This document shows, in pieces, positions 45,034 through 51,464 of a stretch of DNA of 51,464 bases; the stretch's first letter is position 1; every line of letters starts with the position of its first letter. Location of the stretch: contig JAZRVW010000005.1 in NCBI GenBank assembly GCA_045599385.1, positions 1-51,464 on the forward strand, read 5' to 3'. Under the pieces are notes generated by a model. The model saw nothing but the letters and a program-made list of their open reading frames with translations, was not told where the DNA came from and made no database searches. Origin of the DNA: F23-B02 sp045599385. GTDB lineage: Bacteria > Bacillota > Clostridia > Oscillospirales > Oscillospiraceae. The translations under genes and the position numbers were made by a program.

Positions 45034-47256
45034 TCATTCCATGCTCATAAGGCGCTTGGCGGTTTCAAGATTGAGGCGCTCCGCCGCCCTTATCTTCTTA
45101 AGCGATTCTTCAAGCTCGGCTTTTTTGTCCGAATCGCAAAGCTGTTTAATCATATCCGAAAGCTTTTCGGCCGTGAGCTGCTCAAGCTCAATGCAGCCGC
45201 CGCAGCCTGTGTATTCCACAAAGCCCGAAACCTTCGGGTCATAGCTGATGCCCACCGACGGCACGCCGCTGTTTGCCGCGAAAAGCAGGCAGTGCAGACG
45301 CATTGCCACAACCAGCTTCATCTTCGACATGAGTCCGATTGCAAGCTCCGTGGATTTAAGCTCGGGAAGCATAATATACGGAAGCTCCGAAAGCTCCGCA
45401 ACCAGCTTCGACGCCTTTACGTCCTTTGCGTAATTCATGGGCAGGAACACGGGCGTAAGCCCAAATTCCTCATAGGCACAGCGCAGCGCCTTTGCGATTT
45501 CCGGGGCCTTTTCATCGAAGTCTGTCCAGGGTCTGAGCCCGAGGCACAGATATTTTCCGTCCTCCGAAAGTCCGTTTTCCGCCATGAAGCTAAGCGTTTC
45601 CTTTTCCTCGCAGGCGGGAACGGAAATTACGGGGTCTGCCGCCAGAATTATTTCAGGTCTGTTGACGCCGATTTCCTCAAGGAGCTTAAGACTGTCGGGG
45701 TCACGAAGCGTCATAACATCAACATCTCTGTTGAGCACCTTTGCCGACATTCTGCGGTCACTGCCGAATTTCAGCGGACCGATGCCGCAGCCGTACATCT
45801 GAACCCTGCAGCCAAGCTTCTTTGCGCGGCGTATTGTATAGAGATAAAACCACAGGCTTCTGCGGCTTGTTACGTCCTGAATAAGACTGCCGCCGCCGTT
45901 TATATAAAGCTTTGCCTTGCGGAAAGCCCTGTCCTGACTGCGCACTCTTCCGCGGCCTATGGCGTTTACATTGTGAGTGCACTGTGTTTCCTTCGGCGAA
46001 CGGGAAATAACCGTTATCTGAAGCTCCTTGTCAAGACTCAGCAGCTGACATATCATGCCCGACAGAATTGCCTCGTCACCCGCATTGCCGTGGCCGTAGG
46101 CGCCGCATATCACAACGTTGTCGCGCACGCCCTGACGGTGCTTTTTCTCCCGCTCAATGATGTTTTCATATATCTCAATCTGTCGGCGGCAGGTGCTTGC
46201 GGCGGAAAATTCGTTCTTCGCCTTTTCATATACCGCCTCGCCGATTTTTGTTCTCAGTCCGCTGTCCTTTGCAAGAACTGCAAGCTCCTGCGCAAGCGTG
46301 TGATAATCGCCCGCATCGAAAAGCATGCCCGTTTCATTCTGCCTGAGAAGCATGGGCAGACCGCCTACGCGGCTTGCCGCCGTGGGAATTTTCGCTCGTG
46401 CCGCCTCCGTCACGGCATAGGGAAAGGTTTCGGAAATGGAGCTTATGACATTAATATCCACGGAGGAGTAATAGCCGCTCATATTCTTCAGCCAGCCCGC
46501 GAAAAACACCTTTTCCGCAACGCCAAGCTCCGCGACAAGCTTACCCAGCATTTCGCGCTCCTGACCGTCGCCCGCAATGAACAGACGCAGGTTTTCGCAT
46601 TCCGCGCTTGCCTCGGCAAATCCGCGCACCAGCGTTGCCACGTCTTTTACGGGGTCAAGTCTTGCGGCGATGCCCACAATGACATCATCGGGAGTGAAGC
46701 CGCAGCCGATTTTTTCAAGCCACCTTGCCCTGTCGACACGGGGCTGCTCGACCTCGAAATCAACACCGTTATAAATGGCAAAAAGCTCGTTGGGTGCGAA
46801 GCCGCGGGAGATGAGCGTTTCGCGCATCTTGTCGGAAACGCAGACGCGGTAATCCATCTGATGCAGAGCAAATCTGTTCAGCTTGCCGTAGGTCATGTTT
46901 GCAAGCGGTCTGCCCAGATAGTCAAGGGTGTAGTCGCTGTGTACGGTGCTGACAAAGGGAAGGTCAAAGCGACTTTTCAGCAGCGCGCCCATAAGGTTTG
47001 CGCGGCTGCCGTGGCAATGCACCGCATCATAGCTGCCGTTTTTCAGAATTTCGCTTGTTTTGCAGAAGGCGGAGGCAAAGCTTCCGTTCAGCACAGTTGT
47101 AGGTATGCCGCGCTGACGCGCCTCTGCCGCAAACGGTCCCTCCATATAGCACACAAGGTCAGCGGTTATGCTCTTGTTCAAATCCTGCAGAAGCGACAGC
47201 ACGTGGGTTTTTGCGCCGCCTGAGTCGCCGCCGGATATCAGATGCAATACTTTCAA
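45034..47256 (-). CDS. csaB: Fusion of GT4 glycosyltransferase and CsaB-type polysaccharide pyruvyltransferase
   Basis: This 740-residue protein has two enzymes in one chain. Residues about 1-370 form a GT-B glycosyltransferase of family 4 (ISGGDSGGAKTHVLSLL, IYNGVDFE, IGIAARLDPVKDV, ISETFPYAVTEAARA). Residues about 385-740 form a pyruvyltransferase (VVICGAYGHGNAGDEAILSGM, YINGGGSLIQD, GPLKFG, VVAMRLHCLLFAA, VGISYDPKVSGF). CsaB adds pyruvyl groups to cell-wall polymer that anchor SLH-domain S-layer proteins. Start: TTG 47256 with AAGGAG 6 bases upstream. It heads the operon csaB-fusion, PurN-like, CopZ-like. Confidence 0.93.
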   Translation of the reverse strand: MKVLHLISGGDSGGAKTHVLSLLQDLNKSITADLVCYMEGPFAAEARQRGIPTTVLNGSFASAFCKTSEILKNGSYDAVHCHGSRANLMGALLKSRFDLPFVSTVHSDYTLDYLGRPLANMTYGKLNRFALHQMDYRVCVSDKMRETLISRGFAPNELFAIYNGVDFEVEQPRVDRARWLEKIGCGFTPDDVIVGIAARLDPVKDVATLVRGFAEASAECENLRLFIAGDGQEREMLGKLVAELGVAEKVFFAGWLKNMSGYYSSVDINVISSISETFPYAVTEAARAKIPTAASRVGGLPMLLRQNETGMLFDAGDYHTLAQELAVLAKDSGLRTKIGEAVYEKAKNEFSAASTCRRQIEIYENIIEREKKHRQGVRDNVVICGAYGHGNAGDEAILSGMICQLLSLDKELQITVISRSPKETQCTHNVNAIGRGRVRSQDRAFRKAKLYINGGGSLIQDVTSRRSLWFYLYTIRRAKKLGCRVQMYGCGIGPLKFGSDRRMSAKVLNRDVDVMTLRDPDSLKLLEEIGVNRPEIILAADPVISVPACEEKETLSFMAENGLSEDGKYLCLGLRPWTDFDEKAPEIAKALRCAYEEFGLTPVFLPMNYAKDVKASKLVAELSELPYIMLPELKSTELAIGLMSKMKLVVAMRLHCLLFAANSGVPSVGISYDPKVSGFVEYTGCGGCIELEQLTAEKLSDMIKQLCDSDKKAELEESLKKIRAAERLNLETAKRLMSME

Positions 47257-47337
47257 GGTATTCTCCTTGCTGTATAATCATTTTTATTGTATAATTATAT
47301 AGTATTGATGATTTAAGGTCAACGAAGGTAACAAATT

Positions 47338-48489
47338 ATGACTAAAATTTATCTGATTCGCCATGCAGAAGCGGAGGGAAACCTCTTCCGCATAGTGCAC
47401 GGACATACAAACAGCTATCTTACCGCCACGGGATACCGTCAGCTTGATTATCTTGCCGAGCGTTTCAGGGACGTTCAGATTGACGCGCTTTATTCCAGCG
47501 ACCTGCGCCGCGCAGTTTTAACGGCGGGTGCAATTCTGAAGTATCACAGGCTTCAGCACAACAAATCCCCGCGTCTGCGCGAAATGAACATGGGCGTTAT
47601 GGAGGGCAAAAGCTTCGGCGACATGATTTACGAAGACCCGAAGAGCATGTACCTTTTCAATAACGACCCTGAAAAATGGCGTGCCGAGGGTGCGGAAACC
47701 TACGGTGAGGCAGCAGACCGCATGACAAGCGCTCTCCTTGACATCGCAAAGGAAAACGAGGGAAAAACCGTTGCCGTTGTAAGCCACGGCGTTGTAATCC
47801 GAGCAACCCTGGCAAAGCTTCTTGGCGTTCCCTCCGCCGAAATAACGCAGAAGGTGCCCCATGGTGACAACACCGCCGTTTCACTTCTCGATGTTGAAAA
47901 CGGAGAGATAAAGGTTGAATATTTTAACGACAACAGCCATGTGCCTTATGAGCTTTCCACCTTCGCAAAGCAGACCTGGTGGAAGTCCGACACCATGGGC
48001 AGAGACGACGAAAACCTGCGCTACGAGGCACTCAACCCCAACATCGACGGCAGACTTTACACCAGATGCTATTCGGAAAGCTGGCTTGCGGCTCACGGAA
48101 GTCTGAACGGCTTTGTGTCATCGCTGTATCTTGACGACGCGAAGAAAATGTACGCCGCAGACAAGGATGCAATCCTTCCCGCCTACGACGGAAGCGGCAA
48201 TTTTGTGGGCATTGTGGAAATGGATATTCTCCGCGGCAAACGTCAGCACTACGGCTGGATAAGCCTTATTTATCTGACGAAGGAAAACCGCGGTCACAAT
48301 CTCGGCATTCAGCTTCTCGGCATGGCAATCTGCCGCTTCCAGACGCTCGGCTATAAGAGCGTGCGTCTGCACGTTTCATCGGAAAACAAACGCGCCATCG
48401 CGTTTTACGAAAAATACGGCTTTGAGGTCATCGGTCAGAATCCAGGCTGCGGCGCCCCGCTTTATCTCATGGAAAAGAAATTTGAGTAG
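47338..48489 (+). CDS. Histidine phosphatase (phosphoglycerate-mutase-like) fused to a GNAT acetyltransferase
   Basis: This 383-residue protein has a histidine phosphatase half (about 1-205), with the phosphohistidine loop YLIRHAEAEGN, a second RHG-type position in VAVVSHGVVIR, and the intermediate EGKSFGDM. A GNAT half follows (about 215-383), with WISLIYLTKENRGHNLGIQLLGMA as the acetyl-CoA loop and ENKRAIAFYEKYGFEVIG at the end. Fusions like this occur in Firmicutes, but no joint substrate is known. ATG 47338 has AAGGTAA upstream. The stop codon lies in the first base of an inverted-repeat element. Confidence 0.88.
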   Translation: MTKIYLIRHAEAEGNLFRIVHGHTNSYLTATGYRQLDYLAERFRDVQIDALYSSDLRRAVLTAGAILKYHRLQHNKSPRLREMNMGVMEGKSFGDMIYEDPKSMYLFNNDPEKWRAEGAETYGEAADRMTSALLDIAKENEGKTVAVVSHGVVIRATLAKLLGVPSAEITQKVPHGDNTAVSLLDVENGEIKVEYFNDNSHVPYELSTFAKQTWWKSDTMGRDDENLRYEALNPNIDGRLYTRCYSESWLAAHGSLNGFVSSLYLDDAKKMYAADKDAILPAYDGSGNFVGIVEMDILRGKRQHYGWISLIYLTKENRGHNLGIQLLGMAICRFQTLGYKSVRLHVSSENKRAIAFYEKYGFEVIGQNPGCGAPLYLMEKKFE

Positions 48490-48582
48490 GGAAACGTCTT
48501 GCGGGAGACGGAACAGGCAAGCCTGTTCCCTACAGTAGTACGGATAATGGTTTTCAGTGTAGGGAACGGTCTTGACCGTTCC
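48487..48582. repeat. Inverted-repeat element with two GTAGGGAA hairpin copies
   Basis: The segment 48487-48533 has inverted ends gtagggaa/ttccctac enclosing two hairpins (cgtct/agacg and ggaacaggc/gcctgttcc). A second hairpin copy (48558-48582) reads tgtagggaac-ggtcttgacc-gttcc. The first copy (48510-48534, opposite orientation) reads tgtagggaac-aggcttgcct-gttcc. The changes between the two copies are compensatory (A-T to G-C, G-C to T-A), so the fold is kept. It resembles the small dispersed repeats of Clostridia genomes and is MITE-like. Confidence 0.65.
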
Positions 48583-48636
48583 GCCATATCCGCCTCACGA
48601 GGACTTTATATACAAGCAGGATATCGGTACAGAGCT

Positions 48637-49731
48637 ATGTGGAACGAAAAAGCAAAAGTTGAATATCTGAACACTACGGGACGGCGGATTATCGCGGTCT
48701 CCGATATCCATGCCAATCTCCCCTATTTCAAGGGGCTCATCAAGAAGCTGAAGCTCTCGCCCTATGACGTTCTGATTCTCAACGGCGATTTCCTCGAAAA
48801 AGGCGAGGACAGCCTCGGCACCCTGCGGTTCATTATGGAGCTGAGCAAGGAATACGATGTTCACGCCCTCTGCGGAAACTGCGACAGCTGGGTTGAGGTC
48901 GTGGACGGCAACACCTATTTCACGCCGCCGAGACTTCTGAAATATCTTCAGTTCCGCCAAAGCGGAATATGCTGGGATATGTTCAGGGAAATGGGCGTTG
49001 ACATTTTAAACTGCACCGACCTTGCGCCCTATATGCAGGCTCTGGAGGACAGCTTCGCTGAGGAATGGGCATTCCTGCGCAAGCTTCCGCAGATTATCGA
49101 CACGCCCCACTACACCTTTGTCCATGGCGGCATATATCCCGACAGAGCATTTGAGGAGCACACCGCAGGCGACGTTATGAAGTTTGACGATTTCATGAGT
49201 CAGGGCTTTGTTTTCGACAAATGGGTTGTTGTCGGTCACTGGCCCGTCATGCTGTACCTTGAGGACCACGTCTGCGCAAACCCGATTATCAATGAAAAAC
49301 AGCACATAATTTCCATCGACGGCGGCTGTACGCTGAAGGACGACGGACAGCTCAACGCCCTTATTATTGCCTACGAGGGAAGCGAGGATTTTTCCTTTGC
49401 TGCCTACGACAGCTTCCCCGTCAAAACCGTTGTGACGCCGCAGAAAAGGGGCGAAAAATCCTACTATATCCGCTGGGGCGACAACAAGGTGAGGGTGCTC
49501 TCACGAGGCGAGGAATTTTCCCTCTGCCGCCATATAAGAACGGGCTATGAGATGGAAATTCTCACAAAATATCTCTACACCGACGATGAGGAAACCACCT
49601 GCAACGACTCAACCGACCTTGTGCTTGAGCTGAATGCGGGCGATGAGGTCAGCGTTATAGAAACAACAAGCCGCGGCTATCTGGTTAAGCACAAGGGCAC
49701 AAGCGGCTGGTACTACGGAGAACTGAAATGA
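48637..49731 (+). CDS. Calcineurin-like metallophosphoesterase (Ser/Thr phosphatase type) with a C-terminal SH3-like tail
   Basis: This 364-residue protein has the phosphoesterase motifs AVSDIHANLPYF, LNGDFLEKG, LCGNCDSW and a later VVGHWPV. The layout is that of PPP-type protein or nucleotide phosphatases, with an extra 100-residue tail rich in V/E/T strands (ELNAGDEVSVIETTSRGYLVKHKGTSGWYYGELK) like a bacterial SH3 domain. ATG 48637 is chosen; earlier frames run through the repeat element. The ribosome binding site is weak (AGAG). It overlaps the YgiQ gene by 4 bases. Confidence 0.85.
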   Translation: MWNEKAKVEYLNTTGRRIIAVSDIHANLPYFKGLIKKLKLSPYDVLILNGDFLEKGEDSLGTLRFIMELSKEYDVHALCGNCDSWVEVVDGNTYFTPPRLLKYLQFRQSGICWDMFREMGVDILNCTDLAPYMQALEDSFAEEWAFLRKLPQIIDTPHYTFVHGGIYPDRAFEEHTAGDVMKFDDFMSQGFVFDKWVVVGHWPVMLYLEDHVCANPIINEKQHIISIDGGCTLKDDGQLNALIIAYEGSEDFSFAAYDSFPVKTVVTPQKRGEKSYYIRWGDNKVRVLSRGEEFSLCRHIRTGYEMEILTKYLYTDDEETTCNDSTDLVLELNAGDEVSVIETTSRGYLVKHKGTSGWYYGELK

Positions 49732-51464
49732 TAAGTAATCAGGAATTTTTACCCGTTTCAAAAGAGGAAATGGAGGAGCGCGGCTGGTGGTGGTATGACT
49801 TTCTGCTGGTTACGGGCGACGCCTACGTTGACCACCCCAGCTTCGGCACCGCCGTTATCGGACGCGTGCTGGAGGCCGAGGGTTATCGCGTTGCGGTGCT
49901 TGCCCAGCCCGACTGGCACAGCGCCGAGGCCTTTGCCGCCTTCGGCAAGCCCAGACTTGCGGTTTTAATCGGCGCAGGCAATCTGGACTCCATGGTTGCC
50001 CACTACACCGCGGCAAAAAAGCGCCGCAGTGAAGATTTTTACTCCCCGGGCAAGAAGGCGGGACTGCGCCCCGACAGAGCGACAATCGTTTACTCCAACC
50101 GCGCACGCGAGGCATTCGGCAACGATGTTCCCATCATAATCGGCGGTCTTGAGGCAAGCCTCCGCCGCTTCGCCCATTACGATTACTGGGAGGACAAGGT
50201 GCGCCGCAGCATTCTCTTCGACAGCGGCGCGGATATGCTTGTTTACGGCATGGGCGAATACGCCGAGCGCGAAATCGCAAAGCGGCTCAAAAAGAAAATT
50301 CCCGTTTCCGAAATGCGCGACATTGCAGGCACGGCATATCTCACCACAGAGCCCGAAAACTGCGCCTTTCCCCATGTTGACCTGCCCTCCTTTGCGGAGG
50401 TGCGCGACAACAAGCGCCTTTACGCCGAGGCAACCCGCACCGAATACGCCGAGCACGACCCGGTGCGTGGAAAGGCAATGATTCAGGAGCATGACGGCAG
50501 ATTCCTTGTTGTAAATCCTCCTGCCATGCCCCTCAGCACTCAGGAGCTTGATTTCGTTGCGGAGCTGCCCTACACCAAGCAGTACCACCCCATGTACGAA
50601 AGCATGGGCGGCGTTCCCGCCATTGAGGAGGTCAAATTCTCCGTCATTCACAACCGCGGCTGCTTCGGCGGCTGCAGCTTCTGCGCCCTTGCCTTCCATC
50701 AGGGCAGAATGGTAACAAGCCGCTCCCACGAAAGCGTTGTGCGCGAGGTCACCGCGCTGACGGAATTCCCCGATTTCAAGGGGTATATCAACGATGTGGG
50801 CGGTCCCTCCGCAAACTTCCGCCACCACTCCTGCAAGAAGCAGGCAAAGTGCGGAATGTGTCCCGACAGACGCTGTCTTGCGCCCACGCCCTGCCCCAAT
50901 CTTGATGCCGACCACTCGGATTATCTCCAGCTTCTGCGGAAGCTCCGCGCCATTCCCGGCATCAAAAAGGTCTTTGTGCGAAGCGGAATCCGCTATGACT
51001 ACATGCTTGAGGACAAAAACGACGAGTTCTTCCAGGAGCTTGTAAAATACCACATTTCCGGTCAGCTCAAGGTTGCTCCCGAGCATTGCATCGACTCCGT
51101 TCTGGACTACATGGGTAAGCCCCACATCGACGTTTACGAGCGCTTCATGGACAAGTACAAAAAGCTCAACAACAGGTTCTCCAAGGAGCAGTACGTTGTG
51201 CCGTATCTCATGTCCTCCCACCCGGGAAGCACGCTTGAATCCGCCGTGGCTCTGGCGGAGTATCTCAACAAAACGGGACGTCAGCCCGAGCAGGTGCAGG
51301 ACTTCTACCCCACCCCCGGTACGCTTTCCACCTGTATGTACTACACGGAGATTGACCCCACCACCATGAAGCACGTTTACGTGGCGAAGTCCTTCCACGA
51401 AAAAGCCATGCAGAGAGCGCTTCTGCAATGGAAGCGTCCCGACAAGCGCAAGCTTGTCATGGAG
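49728..51464 (+). CDS. YgiQ-family radical SAM protein, 3' end beyond the window
   Basis: The visible 579 codons form the large UPF0313/YgiQ radical SAM protein. Signs are the N-terminal WWWYDFLLVTGDAYVDHPSFGTAVIGRVLE and the 4Fe-4S cluster motif GCFGGCSFCAL (C-x3-C-x2-C). The INDVGGPSANF and CGMCPDRRC segments follow, then the C-terminal QVQDFYPTPGTLSTCMYY. The enzyme should cleave S-adenosylmethionine to a radical; its substrate is not known. ATG 49728 overlaps the stop of the phosphoesterase gene (ATGA) with GGAG 7 bases upstream. The reading frame is still open at the end of the window. Confidence 0.93.
   Translation, partial: MISNQEFLPVSKEEMEERGWWWYDFLLVTGDAYVDHPSFGTAVIGRVLEAEGYRVAVLAQPDWHSAEAFAAFGKPRLAVLIGAGNLDSMVAHYTAAKKRRSEDFYSPGKKAGLRPDRATIVYSNRAREAFGNDVPIIIGGLEASLRRFAHYDYWEDKVRRSILFDSGADMLVYGMGEYAEREIAKRLKKKIPVSEMRDIAGTAYLTTEPENCAFPHVDLPSFAEVRDNKRLYAEATRTEYAEHDPVRGKAMIQEHDGRFLVVNPPAMPLSTQELDFVAELPYTKQYHPMYESMGGVPAIEEVKFSVIHNRGCFGGCSFCALAFHQGRMVTSRSHESVVREVTALTEFPDFKGYINDVGGPSANFRHHSCKKQAKCGMCPDRRCLAPTPCPNLDADHSDYLQLLRKLRAIPGIKKVFVRSGIRYDYMLEDKNDEFFQELVKYHISGQLKVAPEHCIDSVLDYMGKPHIDVYERFMDKYKKLNNRFSKEQYVVPYLMSSHPGSTLESAVALAEYLNKTGRQPEQVQDFYPTPGTLSTCMYYTEIDPTTMKHVYVAKSFHEKAMQRALLQWKRPDKRKLVME

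Noticed and set aside
45292..47223. Long plus-strand frame opposite the GT4-CsaB fusion
   Set aside because: The minus-strand frame carries both enzyme signatures and a ribosome site. The plus-strand frame shows neither.
48499..48636. Longer start for the phosphoesterase gene at 48499
   Set aside because: The added codons read through the hairpin repeats and contain no conserved residues. ATG 48637 begins the conserved domain.

Overview
The window comes from the chromosome of an endospore-forming Clostridia-type Firmicute of moderate GC, probably a gut Oscillospiraceae/Ruminococcaceae relative. The evidence is spmA/spmB, both dipicolinate synthase subunits (dpaA/dpaB), an AbrB transition-state regulator, a CsaB-type pyruvyltransferase, strong AGGAGG ribosome binding sites, and frequent TTG/GTG starts. 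The species-level placement is inference. There is no phage, transposase, rRNA operon or CRISPR array. The genes are compact, and most convergent pairs share one bidirectional terminator, sometimes overlapping both stop codons.

Layout. 1-870: a small SCP2-like gene, then a hairpin-rich spacer. 873-4137 (minus): thioesterase, GT-C and GT2 glycosyltransferases and a GNAT, as one operon. 4227-6491 (minus): clpC. 6846-8864 (plus): a four-cluster ferredoxin, then trmN6-rsmI. 8966-11266: abrB diverging from spmA-spmB-ZIP transporter. 11446-14616: a phosphoesterase, a PrsA/SurA-like foldase and tcdA. 14656-16603: tRNA-Pro, a CDP-alcohol phosphatidyltransferase, a YdeI/OmdA-like gene and tiny genes. 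16760-21874: secernin-like C69 peptidase, membrane protein, CDF transporter, cupin, HTH-superoxide-reductase-like fusion, nitroreductase. 21998-27111: tiny gene, DUF3592, HD hydrolase, MATE exporter, O-acetyltransferase, SpoU-type methyltransferase. 27191-32854: two ABC exporter operons facing each other. 32933-36386: folA, thyA and a lipoprotein, then dpaA-dpaB. 36463-39932: GH3 glucosidase, AlkZ-related gene, hypothetical. 40208-44167: a strongly expressed Old Yellow Enzyme-type reductase, then HAD and kinase-CYTH genes. 44202-47256 (minus): GT4-CsaB fusion, PurN-like protein, CopZ-like protein. 47338-51464: histidine phosphatase-GNAT fusion, an inverted-repeat element, a phosphoesterase and a YgiQ radical SAM gene cut by the window end.

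The most unusual layer is five tiny genes (18-53 codons), all on the minus strand and all in spacers between larger genes. Each has a recognisable ribosome binding site and a terminator immediately downstream. One encodes a textbook double-glycine leader peptide beside a YdeI/OmdA (bacteriocin-protection) homologue. One is preceded by a compact three-way-junction RNA. One encodes an 18-residue hydrophobic peptide whose upstream region shares an 18-nt motif with that of the double-glycine peptide. Other oddities are a PurN-like protein lacking all three catalytic residues, an XRE regulator fused to a superoxide-reductase-like domain, a tandemly duplicated 4x[4Fe-4S] ferredoxin, and several domain fusions.

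Start codons were re-chosen by ribosome binding site where the longest frame looked wrong. All family assignments are from reading motifs, with no database search.
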